The notes beneath the pieces are model-generated. The model saw only the letters and a list, made by a program, of their open reading frames with translations. It was not told where the DNA came from and ran no database searches. Below, piece by piece: positions 20,401-32,500 of a DNA stretch of 64,000 nucleotides. The stretch spans positions 279,713 to 343,712 of the forward strand of contig JAOTOM010004577.1 in NCBI GenBank assembly GCA_034440615.1, written 5' to 3'. The stretch comes from Ashinkailepas kermadecensis (taxonomy: Eukaryota; Arthropoda; Thecostraca; Neolepadidae). Both the position numbers and the translations under genes were made by a program. The stretch's first letter is position 1, and each line of letters begins with the position of its first letter.

Positions 20401-23391
20401 CGCCGGGCGACAGCCGGGCGACCGCCGGGCGACTGCCCAGCAGCAGACCGCTAAATGCCAAATAGGTTTGGCGTCGGTCCGGCACCGCGGAGACGCGGTG
20501 GCGAAGCCATTGACCTTTGACCTAGCAAGAAGCCTGAAGCCATTGACCTAGGGTCAGGAAATTGATACTTAAGCGACTTCGCCACAACTGCAATACTTCC
20601 TCAATATTTTGTGCTTCTATCTTCAGTAATTTCAAAGATCTTATGGCGGTGAAGGCGAGGGGGGATTATGCCCCCTTTCTGGTGCACGTTATGTGACAGG
20701 CCCTCCGGCGCGTGTGTTAACCAAGAATGCCCTGACTACATTCCTTGTTCTTTATCATTTTCGGCATTACAAATTGGCCCAAAATATAATGGCCACTCAA
20801 TCCTGCGAAAAAAAATCGTTGACATTAACCTGACCCAAGGTCAGACCCCTAATCTTAAATGAAACTTAGAGACAACAGGTTATTTGCCTTGGCCAAAGGA
20901 CAGCATGTCATTAGATTAGCTCTGATATGCTACAATTACTTCGAATGGTGGCACTTCGAAGGTCTTGGAACGTTACCCAATTTGTACCGTCCCAGATCAA
21001 TGTCTTCTGATGACCTCAATCTGAAATCTGAATCTGAAACGTGTGCGAGACATGGAAAACAGATTCATCGGTCACTGTTGAAAATGTAATGTCTCTTCGT
21101 CTATTCATGCGGCCGCTATCCCTCAATAAAAAAAACATGAGGGTCGAGTGAAGTTAAGACGAGGGCTAAGTCTGAAAGTGGAAACAATCCAAAGGATACA
21201 CCAAGTTTCCAAAGGCGTTCAAGTTCTTAGTGGCCAACATTAGGTACCAACTGCCGTTCGGGCTGGTGTTCTGGCGCTGGAGTGGTGGCGAGCAGTGCGT
21301 CACATGTGCCACGCGGCGGAAGTTTCTGATGCGTACCGGTGTCGGTAGCACACCACCACGGATAGCCACAGCTCACCAGCATACATTGACCCACATGAGA
21401 ACAGCGTATCTTTCATTCCAGTGCTCGACGCTACCGGCAAAATTCCTGACGGCATTCTGGCCGGCAACTACAACATGCTGGGCTCGTGGGACGAGTGCCT
21501 GAACATCCGGGTTGCTTTGAAACGAAGCGATCATCCGCTCCTGCCAGCAGACGGCCGGAACTTCACGGGTCGCTACGTTCCGGTTTACGTCACTCGAAAC
21601 GTGTTGTCAGCAGCCGGTGACAAAAACGACATCGATACACTGGCGGTCAAGCAGCAAAACGGAGGAAACGGTGGCTTCGGAGGAGCCATCATCATGCCAA
21701 AGCTAGGCATGCCCCTGACTATAGCAGGCACCTGCGTTCCTTCCAGCTGCTCGAGCGAAGATGTGAGGTCCAGCCTGCAGACAATGCTCGGCAACAATTT
21801 CACAGTTTTTGCTGACAAGTCGACCATCAAAGGCGAATCGGCAGAACTGAACTCGGCCGACAAATTTGTGATATCTCTAATGGGCATAGTGGGCGCCCTG
21901 ATGGTGATCGGAACGGCGGTTGATCTGTGGTACAGAGGCTTCGGCCTGGACTTTTGGTCAGAGGTGAAAACCAAGTCGGACAGCCACGTATTGTTACTCG
22001 GTTCGGTGCACACCCGAGCTTCGAATCCCGCCGAACAACACAGTCGTGGTCCTCCAGTTCTCGGTGCAAAGCTACAGGCTCTCATTGCATTTTCTGTGTA
22101 CACCAATGCCAAAAAACTGCTGGACACCACGGCGAGCGAAAACACTCTGACGTGCCTGCACGGTATCCGCTTCATTTCAATGACTTGGGTTGCGTTGGGT
22201 CATGCAGCATCTTTGACCCTTGCCATGGACAAGAACATGGTGTTGGCCATCGACTGGCTGAGGAGTCCGCCGTTTAGTGCGGTTGCCAATGCGACGCCAA
22301 GTGTGGATACCTTCTTCCTGCTGTCTGGAATGCTACTGGCCTACGGATTTTGTGCGGCCTATGCTAAGACCAAGAAACTCGACTTGGCCAAGTTTTACTT
22401 GCATCGCTATCTGCGACTGACTCCTGCGATGGCCTTCATGATTGGCATTTGCGCCACCTGGTTTGTGTACGTAGGCGATGGTCCCAGGTGGAACGCAGGC
22501 AACGCGATGTCTAAGGAAACGTGTCAGAAGTACTGGTGGCGAAATCTCCTCTACATTCAAAGTTTCTTTGCTGTTGACAAAATGTGTCTGGGCCAAACCT
22601 GGTTCCTCGCCGATGACATGCAGATGTTTATATTCTCACCGTTGGTCTTGCTACCATTGGTGTGGCGTCCCATGTTCGGAATGATGTGGCTTGGCGTTCT
22701 GCTTACGGGGTTCTTGGCGCTTCGAGTCGCTGTATGGAGCACCAAAGATTTGCCACCAACCCTCTTGATGGCTCACGGAGATGACATCGATAACTTCATG
22801 ACCCAGTACATGGCGTCATGGAACCGCTGCACGGTTTGGCTTCTGGGCATCGGCGTTGGCTACCTTCTGTACAGGCTGCGCGGAAAGAATGTGGTGCTGA
22901 AACCGTGGATTTGGCTGCTCGGCTGGATTTCTGCGTTCGCGATCGGCATATCCGTCATTTACGGCATGACCGCCTACCAGATGCCGTGGCAGCCGGTGCC
23001 TAAGGCAGTGGCCGTCGCCTACGGCGGCCTGCACCGGCTGGCCTGGGGTGTGGCCGTCGCTTGGGTCATCTTCGCCTGCGTCACCGGGTATGGAGGCTGG
23101 ATCAACGCATTCCTCTCCTACCCGGGCTTCATCCCGCTCAGTCGGCTCACCTACGCCGCGTACTTGGTGCACTACAACATTCTTCTTTTCGGCATGTACT
23201 CCTCCAAAGACACACTGTATTTCGATGTCGTCAGGCTAGTATACTGGTTTGTACCGCAAGTAATTGTAACATTTGCAGTCTCCTTCGCGTTCTCCATGGC
23301 ATTCGAGGCTCCGTTCATGGTTTTAGAAAAGATCTTGTTCGCGCGACCTCCGTCTCAGGAACGCAGGCCCGACGGTGTTATCAAAGGATAG
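17122..23391 (+). CDS. NRF-6-like acyltransferase, copy A (two exons)
   Basis: Exons 17122-17443 (first ATG) and 21422-23391 join in phase 1 (CTC-A|TG-CTC) to give 763 residues. A short hydrophobic start (MRHVLAAGVLLL) could be a signal peptide. An NRF domain spans the junction: SALCQRHTRIYWDQIGKSLW, then MLDATGKIPDG, GNYNMLGSWDEC and TCVPSSCSSEDV. A multipass acyltransferase-3 domain follows, with CLHGIRFISMTWVALGHA and PLSRLTYAAYLVH as signature parts. Family members (C. elegans nrf-6/ndg-4, arthropod 'nose resistant to fluoxetine') are membrane proteins linked to lipid or drug transport; the substrate is unknown. Nearly the whole catalytic domain lies in one uninterrupted exon. Compared with copies B and C the intron holds an extra ~3.4 kb. 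A polyadenylation-like AATAAA lies at 24159. Confidence 0.9.
17594..17721 (+). pseudogene. orphan exon-like block in copy A intron
   Basis: Flanked by a strong acceptor (TTTCCCTTCCAG) and a donor (AG|GTACGT). One frame is open (AVMDATLFMDSHGHMWTGNY, then FAKACQYSS) and looks like a diverged NRF segment, but its phase fits neither exon of the gene. A cassette of 128 bases would shift the frame. It recurs at 25303-25430 and, with one base deleted, at 30022-30148. Confidence 0.5.
17835..18460. other. copy A intron, private segment
   Basis: Starts with a poly-C run at the point where homology with copies B and C stops. No coding content. Confidence 0.45.
18471..18660 (-). mobile_element. tRNA-derived SINE with (AAAC)n tail (family 2)
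   Basis: On the minus strand: GGGGATGGCCGAGTGGTTAA (Ser/Leu-tRNA-like A box), CCCGGGTTCGACACTC (B box), ~110-base body and an (ACAA)n tail ending at 18471. ACGCACTG flanks it on both sides (18463-18470 and 18663-18670), a likely target-site duplication. It lies in the copy A intron only. Confidence 0.85.
19989..20020. other. perfect 12 bp hairpin
   Basis: GCGAAGTTGGCG, a five-base CGGAC spacer, then CGCCAACTTCGC inside TTAA element 1. Confidence 0.8.
20193..20435. repeat. 11 bp GC-rich minisatellite inside element 1
   Basis: About twenty-one copies of GACCGCCGGGC. The long Arg/Pro/Ala open frames on both strands come from the 11 bp period. Confidence 0.95.
20721..21245. other. copy A intron, private segment
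   Basis: No coding content. It still carries some AGGTCA-type sites near 20830. Homology with copies B and C resumes at AACTGCCGTTCGGGCTGG (21249). Confidence 0.45.
21422..23391 (+). CDS. NRF-6-like copy A, exon 2 (catalytic)
   Basis: The acceptor is CTTTCATTCCAG and the stop is TAG at 23389. It carries most of the NRF domain and all of the acyltransferase-3 domain, with roughly ten hydrophobic segments. Copy-specific residues include Arg in VTRN and Met in LLSGML. Confidence 0.9.
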
Positions 23392-24158
23392 ACTGATGAA
23401 ATCCGTGAAGTTACCATGGAAAGGATATAAGATTAACTGTGAAAATGGGTAGTGCCGTTATTACATCACGATACATATGGCCACCGCCGCTCGATTTGGA
23501 CCCCTGGTGCGCCTGATCAGAACTGGACGGCTTAAACGTCCAGCTAGTGATGGCTACTGGGGCGGGGGGAACCTGTCGCTGATGTATGTCTGCCAATGGC
23601 CTTAGCATGCATCAGGCGTATACCGTCCACACGCATTCTGAAGGTACAGTCACTCAGCTGACCCCGAGAAACCTTCTCGAACTGTCAACCGCTTTGTTGC
23701 TCTCGTTGGTGTGAACACCCGGTGGCACTTTCAAGGGACGTTGGAATGGATGTTCGTGAATGCTTTCCTTATCCTGTGCGATGTCAAGTAAAGAATACAG
23801 CATATCGGAAACAGAGAAACTAGACGTTGCGTGGTTTCGAGTTCCGTTCGTTGTCGGTTGACGGCCTTACCAGCCGGAGTCACGAGTACCGTGTTGTGTT
23901 TTCTTGTTCCGGACTAACTTCGGTGTTGGCTGACGGCACGTTGTCTCATCACTCCTGCTCCACACGGCACATTCGCCTTCTGAATCGAAGGGATCGCGAC
24001 GCAGCGACCTTGGGACGCAGCACGTGACTTCGGGTACACACCAGCAAGATGATGCTAGATGTAGTTGGAAATTAGCTCACAAATGCGACAGCTTAATCCA
24101 CAACATCATTACGATTTCGGTTGACAAGACCTTCAACCTCACCAATACACGTTTCAAC

Positions 24159-24164
24159 AATAAA
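24159..24164 (+). terminator. possible polyadenylation signal, copy A
   Basis: AATAAA about 770 bases past the stop. It is conserved in copy B (28870-28875) and copy C (33677-33682). No transcript evidence. Confidence 0.35.
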
Positions 24165-24389
24165 CGTTATTCACCTATGACTTATGATGACCTAAGAAGT
24201 GTTCGGTACCTTGGATTGATCCTTCTGATGAACGAAATGGCACGCATTTCTGCAACATACAAAATATGATATGGAGGAGCAGTTTGGATTGGTACCAATA
24301 GTTCGGACCAACAACTACATGACCTGTCATGACCCAGTGCAGGTCGCCTGTTGCTACGTATGCTACATCGCAAGTCGCATACGCAACAA

Positions 24390-24398
24390 TCACACACA

Positions 24399-24438
<40 letters not shown>

Positions 24439-24535
24439 CTCACACACAAACACACACACACACACAAACACGCACACACACACACAGTCACGAAAACACA
24501 CACACACACACACACACACAGTCACGAAACACACA
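24390..24535. repeat. (CA)n microsatellite between copies A and B
   Basis: Interrupted (CA)n with AGTCACGAAA inserts, at the same position relative to exon 1 as 16616-16826. Confidence 0.92.
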
Positions 24536-24835
24536 CAATCGCATTGCTGACCATGACCATATCGGATACTTCATATGCGCTCTCGGGCGCAGATTGATAC
24601 CGAATGTTTGCTTAGTCATCGCTGTCTCTCGTCAGCCGCGAGGCCGTGTATCAGGTGGCGCAAGCACCGCTCCGACAGATAACTGCATCGACGCATTCCG
24701 TCTCCGTCCGTCTACGTCAGTCGCGAGGCCGTGTATGAGGCGTCGCCAGCACCGCTGCCGCAGACACCTGTGTCGCGGCCTGCCGTCGACTTGGGCGGCC
24801 TGTCTGTGGAGTCGGTGACCACGACGCGGGACACG

Positions 24836-27800
24836 ATGCGGCACGTGCTGGCCGCCGGCGTCCTCCTGCTGAGCCGGCCGCCGGCAGTTCAGCCGCACAC
24901 AGAGGCGGCCGCGTGGCCGCCGGACCTGACCACGGCCTACCTGCCGCGTCCGCAGCTGGTCAGTGTCTCGCCCGTCAGCCTGCACCACCTGCTGGACCTG
25001 CTGTCGGCCACTGTCGAGCTGAAGACGCTGCCGTCGGGCGAGGAGGCGGTGGTGTCCAGACTGGCGGTGCCAACTCTGCACTCCACATCCGCTCTGTGTC
25101 AACGGCATACGAGAATATACTGGGACCAAATAGGCAAAAGCCTATGGGCCACACTCAGTAAGTACATGACGGTAGCTTCAGCATGGGGTCGTTCAAGGTC
25201 TGGTTGAGGAGGGTGAACTTGGTGAAATGTTACTGCTCCCACTTTTTAGCAACTCAGTGAAGGTCAATGTTTCCTCCTTTCCTTCCTTGCTTTCCCTTCC
25301 AGGAATTTTGCATCCTTTGCAAAGTTGAACAACCCGCAGTCATGGATGTAACGCTTTTCATGGACAGTCATGGACACATGTGGACTGGAAATTACTTTGC
25401 GAAAGCTTGCCAATATTCATCGGAAAAAAGGTACGTATTGCTTTTTTGCACGCAAACATATTTCCCTGGTGATTTAAGCCCGACCGTTTCCGACCATTCT
25501 CGGTTCACTACTCCTTTGCCCGGCTTGAGAACACTTGATCCGGCCTACCAATGCCCTTCGGTGAAGAGTAGTAGAAGGGAGAAGAGACGGCTACATCGAC
25601 CCATGCTGACGACCATTTAGAGCATTGTTCTCCAGACTGCAAGAACAGCTGTCCTCATGAACAGCAAAATAAAAACGTAGACATAAGTGAGCAGTTTTGG
25701 TGATGTTGTAAAGCAAAATTAAAAACGTGGGGTCACCTCTTTTTACCTAACCTTGCACCGTACCTATACATGACTCCGCATGGTGACATGCGATTTTTCT
25801 CGTAGGGTCTTAAAACATTGATCATGCCGAATTTGTCCCTTCAATCTTCATACGCAAATTTTAAGTTGGCAATAATCAGTGGCGGATTCAGAAGCCTGGC
25901 TTGTGGGTGGGCCAATTACAAATATGTTCGATTTTGGGACACTAATCTGATCTGATCTGCAACTGCCGTTCGGGCTGGTGTTCTGGCGCTGGAGTGGTGG
26001 CGAGCAGTGCGTCACATGTGCCACGCGGCGGAAGTTTCTGATGCGTACCGGTGTCGGTAGCACACCACCACGGATAGCCACAGCTCACCAGCATACATTG
26101 ACCCACATGAGAACAGCGTATCTTTCATTCCAGTGCTCGACGCTACCGGCAAAATTCCTGACGGCATTCTGGCCGGCAACTACAACATGCTGGGCTCGTG
26201 GGACGAGTGCCTGAACATCCGGGTTGCTTTGAAACGAAGCGATCATCCGCTCCTGCCAGCAGACGGCCGGAACTTCACGGGTCGCTACGTTCCGGTTTAC
26301 GTCACTCCAAACGTGTTGTCCGCAGCCGGTGACAAAAACGACATCGATACACTGGCGGTCAAGCAGCAAAACGGAGGAAACGGTGGCTTCGGAGGAGCCA
26401 TCATCATGCCAAAGCTAGGCATGCCCCTGACTATAGCAGGCACCTGCGTTCCCTCCAGCTGCTCGAGCGAAGATGTGCGGTCCAGCCTGCAGACAATGCT
26501 CGGCAACAATTTCACAGTTTTTGCTGATAAGTCGACCATCAAAGGCGAATCGGCAGAACTGAACTCGGCGGACAAATTTGTGATATCTCTAATGGGCATA
26601 GTGGGCGCCCTGATGGTGATCGGAACGGCGGTTGATCTGTGGTACAGAGGCTTCGGCTTGGAGTTTTGGTCAGAGGTGAAAACCAAGTCGGACAGCCACG
26701 TATTGTTACTCGGTTCGGTGCACACCCGAGCTTCGAATCCCGCCGAACAACACAGTCGTGGTCGTCCAGTTCTCGGTGCAAAGCTACAGGCTCTCATTGC
26801 GTTTTCTGTGTACACCAATGCCAAAAAACTGCTGGACACCACGGCGAGCGAAAACACTCTGACGTGCCTGCACGGTATCCGCTTCATTTCAATGACTTGG
26901 GTTGCGTTGGGTCATGCAGCATCTTTGACCCTTGCCATGGACAAGAACATAGTGTTGGCCATCGACTGGCTGAGGAGTCCGCCGTTTAGTGCGGTTGCCA
27001 ATGCGACGCCAAGTGTGGATACCTTCTTCCTGCTGTCTGGAGTGCTACTGGCGTACGGATTTTGTGCGGCCTATGCTAAGACCAAGAAACTCGACTTGGC
27101 CAAGTTTTACTTGCATCGCTATCTGCGACTGACTCCTGCGATGGCCTTCATGATTGGCATTGCCGCCACCTGGTTTGCGTACGTAGGCGATGGTCCCAGG
27201 TGGAACGCAGGCAACGCGATGTTTAAGGAAACGTGTCAGAAGTACTGGTGGCGAAATCTCCTCTACATTCAAAGTTTCTTTGCTGTTGACAAAATGTGTC
27301 TGGTCCAAACTTGGTTCCTCGCCGATGACATGCAGATGTTCATATTCTCGCCGTTGGTATTGCTACCATTGGTGTGGCGTCCCATGTTCGGGATGATGTG
27401 GCTTGGCGTTCTGCTTGCGGGGTTCTTGGCGCTTCGAGTCGCTGTATGGAGCACCAAAGATTTGCCACCAACCTTCTTGATGGCTCACGGAGATGACGTC
27501 GACAACTTCATGACCCAGTACATGGCGTCATGGAACCGCTGCACGGTTTGGCTTCTGGGCATCGGCGTTGGCTACCTTCTGTACAGACTGCGCGGAAAGA
27601 AGGTGGTGCTGAAACCGTGGCTTTGGCTGCTCGGCTGGATTTCTGCGTTCGCGATCGGCATATCCGTCATTTACGGCATGACCGCCTACCAGATGCCGTG
27701 GCAGCCGGTGCCTAAGGCAGTGGCCGTCGCCTACGGCGGCCTGCACCGGCTGGCCTGGGGTGTGGCCGTCGCTTGGGTCATCTTCGCCTGCGTCACCGGG

Positions 27801-28103
27801 TATGGAGGCTGGATCAACGCATTCCTCTCCTACCCGGGCTTCATCCCGCTCAGTCGGCTCACCTACGCCGCGTACTTGGTGCACTACAACATTCTTCTTT
27901 TCGGCATGTACTCCTCCAAAGACACACTGTATTTCGATGTCGTCAGGCTAGTATACTGGTTTGTACCGCAAGTAATTGTAACATTTGCAGTCTCCTTCGC
28001 GTTCTCCATGGCATTCGAGGCTCCGTTCATGGTTTTAGAAAAGATCTTGTTCGCGCGACCTCCGTCTCAGGAACGCAGGCCCGACGGTGTTATCAAAGGA
28101 TAG
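24836..28103 (+). CDS. NRF-6-like acyltransferase, copy B (two exons)
   Basis: Exons 24836-25157 (possible extension to 24721) and 26134-28103 give an intact 763-residue protein with the same NRF plus acyltransferase-3 layout as copy A. The intron is only ~1 kb and lacks the SINE and the TTAA element. Residues seen only here include Glu in GLEFW, Ala in GIAATW, Phe in AMFKE and Val in CLVQT. Because these sites agree between A and C, the three copies do not form a simple tree. Role inferred as for copy A: multipass membrane acyltransferase-like protein, substrate unknown. Confidence 0.9.
25303..25430 (+). pseudogene. orphan exon-like block in copy B intron
   Basis: Same 128-base block as 17594-17721, with both splice-like borders and the DSHGHMWTGNY frame open. 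The alternative frame reachable from exon 1 hits a stop here. Confidence 0.5.
26134..28103 (+). CDS. NRF-6-like copy B, exon 2 (catalytic)
   Basis: Acceptor CTTTCATTCCAG, stop TAG at 28101. Full-length and uninterrupted. Confidence 0.9.
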
Positions 28104-29100
28104 ACTGATGAAATCCGTGAAGTTACCATGGAAAGGATATAAGATTAACTGTGAAAATGGGTAGTGCCGTTATTACATCACGATACATATGGCCACCGCC
28201 GCTCGATTTGGACCCCTGGTGCGCCTGATCAGAACTGGACGGCTTAAACGTCCAGCTAGTGATGGCTACTGGGGCGCGGGAACCTGTCGCTGATGTATGT
28301 CTGCCAATGGCCTTAGCATGCATCAGGCGTATACCGTCCACACGCATTCTGAAGGTACAGTCACTCAGCTGACCCCGAGAAACCTTCTCGAACTGTCAAC
28401 CGCTTTGTTGCTCTCGTTGGTGTGAACACCCGGTGGCACTTTCAAGGGACGTTGGAATGGATGTTCGTGAATGCTTTCCTTATCCTGTGCGATGTCAAGT
28501 AAAGAATACAGCATATCGGAAACAGAGAAACTAGACGTTGCGTGGTTTCGAGTTCCGTTCGTTGTCGGTTGACGGCCTTACCAGCCGGAGTCACGAGTAC
28601 CGTGTTGTGTTTTCTTGTTCCGGACTAACTTCGGTGTTGGCTGACGGCACGTTGTCTCATCACTCCTGCTCCACACGGCACATTCGCCTTCTGAATCGAA
28701 GGGATCGCGACGCAGCGACCTTGGGACGCAAAACGTGACTTCGGGTACACACCAGCTAGATGATGCTAGATGTAGTTGGAAATTAGCTCACAAATGCGAC
28801 AGCTTAATCCACAACATCATTACGATTTCGGTTGACAAGACCTTCAACCTCACCAATACACGTTTCAACAATAAACGTTATTCACCTGTGACTTATGATG
28901 ACCTAAGAAGTGTTCGGTACCTTGGATTGATCCTTCTGATGAACGAAATGGCACGCATTTCTGCAACATACAAAATATGATATGGAGGAGCAGTTTGGAT
29001 TGGTACCAATAGTTCGGACCAACAACTACATGACCTGTCATGACCCAGTGCAGGTCGCCTGTTGCTACGTATGCTACATCGCAAGTCGCATACGCAACAA

Positions 29101-29208
29101 TCACACACAGACACACACACACACACACACATACACACACACACACACACAAACACTCACACACAAACACACACACACACACAAACACGCACACACACAC
29201 ACAGTCAC

Positions 29209-29239
<31 letters not shown>

Positions 29240-29255
29240 GTCACGAAACACACAC
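29101..29255. repeat. (CA)n microsatellite between copies B and C
   Basis: Third occurrence of the interrupted (CA)n tract. It differs from the B tract by a few units and an ATAC interruption. Confidence 0.92.
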
Positions 29256-29554
29256 AATCGCATTGCTGACCATGACCATATCGGATACTTCATATGCGCT
29301 CTCGGGCGCAGATTGATACCGAATGTTTGCTTAGTCATCGCTGTCTCTCGTCAGCCGCGAGGCCGTGTATCAGGTGGCGCAAGCACCGCTCCGACAGATA
29401 ACTGCATCGACGCATTCCGTCTCCGTCCGTCTACGTCAGTCGCGAGGCCGTGTATGAGGCGTCGCCAGCACCGCTGCCGCAGACACCTGTGTCGCGGCCT
29501 GCCGTCGACTTGGGCGGCCTGTCTGTGGAGTCGGTGACCACGACGCGGGACACG

Positions 29555-32500
29555 ATGCGGCACGTGCTGGCCGCCGGCGTCCTCCTGCTGAGCCGGCCGC
29601 CGGCAGTTCAGCCGCACACAGAGGCGGCCGCGTGGCCGCCGGACCTGACCACGGCCTACCTGCCGCGTCCGCAGCTGGTCAGTGTCTCGCCCGTCAGCCT
29701 GCACCACCTGCTGGACCTGCTGTCGGCCACTGTCGAGCTGAAGACGCTGCCGTCGGGCGAGGAGGCGGTGGTGTCCAGACTGGCGGTGCCAACTCTGCAC
29801 TCCATATCCGCTCTGTGTCAACGGCATACGAGAATATACTGGGACCAAATAGGCAAAAGCCTATGGGCCACACTCAGTAAGTACATGACGGTAGCTTCAG
29901 CATGGGGTCGTTCAAGGTCTGGTTGAGGAGGGTGAACTTGGTGAAATGTTACTGCTCCCACTTTTTAGCAACTCAGTGAAGGTCAATGTTTCCTCCTTTC
30001 CTTCCTTGCTTTCCCTTCCAGGAATTTTGCATCCTTTGCAAAGTTGAACAACCCGCAGTCATGGATGTAACGCTTTTCATGGACAGTCATGGAACATGTG
30101 GACTGGAAATTACTTTGCGAAAGCTTGCCAATATTCATCGGAAAAAAGGTACGTAATGCTTTTTTGCACGCAAACATATTTCCCTGGTGATTTAAGCCCG
30201 ACCGTTTCCGACCATTCTCGGTTCACTACTCCTTTGCCCGGCTTGAGAACACTTGATCCGGCCTACCAATGCCCTTCGGTGAAGAGTAGTAGAAGGGAGA
30301 AGAGACGGCTACATCGACCCATGCTGACGACCATTTAGAGCATTGTTCTCCAGACTGCAAGAACAGCTGTCCTCATGAACAGCAAAATAAAAACGTAGAC
30401 ATAAGTGAGCAGTTTTGGTGATGTTGTAAAGCAAAATTAAAAACGTGGGGTCACCTCTTTTTACCTAACCTTGCACCGTACCTATACATGACTCCGCATG
30501 GTGACATGCGATTTTTCTCGTAGGGTCTTAAAACATTGATCATGCCGAATTTGTCCCTTCAATCTTCATACGCAAATTTTAAGTTGGCAATAATCAGTGG
30601 CGGATTCAGAAGCCTGGCTTGTGGGTGGGCCAATTACAAATATGTTCGATTTTGGGACACTTATCTGATCTGATCTGCAACTGCCTTTCGGGCTGGTGTT
30701 CTGGCGCTGGAGTGGTGACGAGCAGTGCGTCACATGTGCCACGCGGTGGAAGTTTCTGATGCGTACCGGTGTCGGTAGCACACCACCACGGATAGCCACA
30801 GCTCACCAGCATACATTGACCCACATGAGAACAGCGTATCTTTCATTCCAGTGCTCGACGCTACCGGCAAAATTCCTGACGGCATTCTGGCCGGCAACTA
30901 CAACATGCTGGGCTCGTGGGACGAGTGCCTGAACATCCGGGTTGCTTTGAAACGAAGCGATCATCCGCTCCTGCCAGCAGACGGCCGGAACTTCACGGGT
31001 CGCTACGTTCCGGTTTACGTCACTCCAAACGTGTTGTCAGCAGCCGGTGACAAAAACGACATCGATACACTGGCGGTCAAGCAGCAAAACGGAGGAAACG
31101 GTGGCTTCGGAGGAGCCATCATCATGCCAAAGCTAGGCATGCCCCTGACTATAGCAGGCACCTGCGTTCCTTCCAGCTGCTCGAGCGAAGATGTGCGGTC
31201 CAGCCTGCAGACAATGCTCGGGAACAATTTCACAGTTTTTGCTGACAAGTCGACCATCAAAGGCGAATCGGCAGAACTGAACTCGGCCGACAAATTTGTG
31301 ATATCTCTAATGGGCATAGTGGGCGCCCTGATGGTGATCGGAACGGCGGTTGATCTGTGGTACAGAGGCTTCGGCCTGGACTTTTGGTCAGAGGTGAAAA
31401 CCAAGTCGGACAGCCACGTATTGTTACTCGGTTCGGTGCACACCCGAGCATCGAATCCCGCCGAACAACACAGTCGTGGTCCTCCAGTTCTCGGTGCAAA
31501 GCTACAGGGTCTCATTGCGTTTTCTGTGTACACCAATGCCAAAAAACTGTTGGACACCACGGCGAGCGAAAACACTCTGACGTGCCTGCACGGTATCCGC
31601 TTCATTTCAATGACTTGGGTTGCGTTGGGTCATGCAGCATCTTTGACCCTTGCCATGGACAAGAACATGGTGTTGGCCATCGACTGGCTGAGGAGGCCGA
31701 CGTTTAGTGCGGTAGCCAATGCGACGCCAAGTGTGGATACCTTCTTCCTGCTGTCTGGAGTGCTACTGGCCTACGGATTTTGTGCGGCCTATGCTAAGAC
31801 CAAGAAACTCGACTTGGCCAAGTTTTACTTGCATCGCTATCTGCGACTGACTCCTGCGATGGCCTTCATGATTGGCATTTGCGCCACCTGGTTTGCGTAC
31901 GTAGGCGATGGTCCCAGGTGGAACGCAGGCAACGCGATGTCTAAGGAAACGTGTCAGAAGTACTGGTGGCGAAATCTCCTCTACATTCAAAGTTTCTTTG
32001 CTGCTGACAAAATGTGTCTGGGTCAAACCTGGTTCCTCGCCGATGACATGCAGATGTTTATATTCTCACCGTTGGTCTTGCTACCATTGGTGTGGCGTCC
32101 CATGTTCGGAATGATGTGGCTTGGCGTTCTGCTTGCGGGGTTCTTGGCGCTTCGAGTCGCTGTATGGAGCACCAAAGATTTGCCACCGACCCTCTTGATG
32201 GCTCACGGAGATGACATCGATAACTTCATGACCCAGTACATGGCGTCATGGAACCGCTGCACGGTTTGGCTTCTGGGCATCGGCGTTGGCTACCTTCTGT
32301 ACAGGCTGCGCGGAAAGAATGTGGTGCTGAAACCGTGGATTTGGCTGCTCGGCTGGATTTCTGCGTTCGCGATCGGCATATCCGTCATTTACAGCATGAC
32401 CGCCTACCAGATGCCATGGCAGCCGGTGCCTAAGGCAGTGGCCGTCGCCTACGGCGGCCTGCACCGGCTGGCCTGGGGTGTGGCCGTCGCTTGGGTCATC

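Larger units (their letters stand above)
19016..20716. mobile_element. TTAA-flanked foldback-type element 1
   Basis: TTAA lies at both ends (19012-19015, 20717-20720). The inside begins CCCGCGCACGTCGGGG and ends CCCTCCGGCGCGTGTG, giving imperfect TIRs. Subterminal palindromes include GGGGGCAGATATCTGCCCCC (near 19034) and a near copy at 19958. A second left-end-like block (CACCGGAGGGGAGGCGGAAT) at 20023 suggests two elements joined head to tail. The interior is crowded with TGACCT/AGGTCA. No transposase, so non-autonomous. TTAA targets are typical of piggyBac, but the TIR does not look like a classic piggyBac end. Confidence 0.65.

Noticed and set aside
20001..20551. Arg/Pro/Ala-rich proteins on both strands at 20.2-20.4 kb.
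   Set aside because: Generated by the 11 bp GACCGCCGGGC array.
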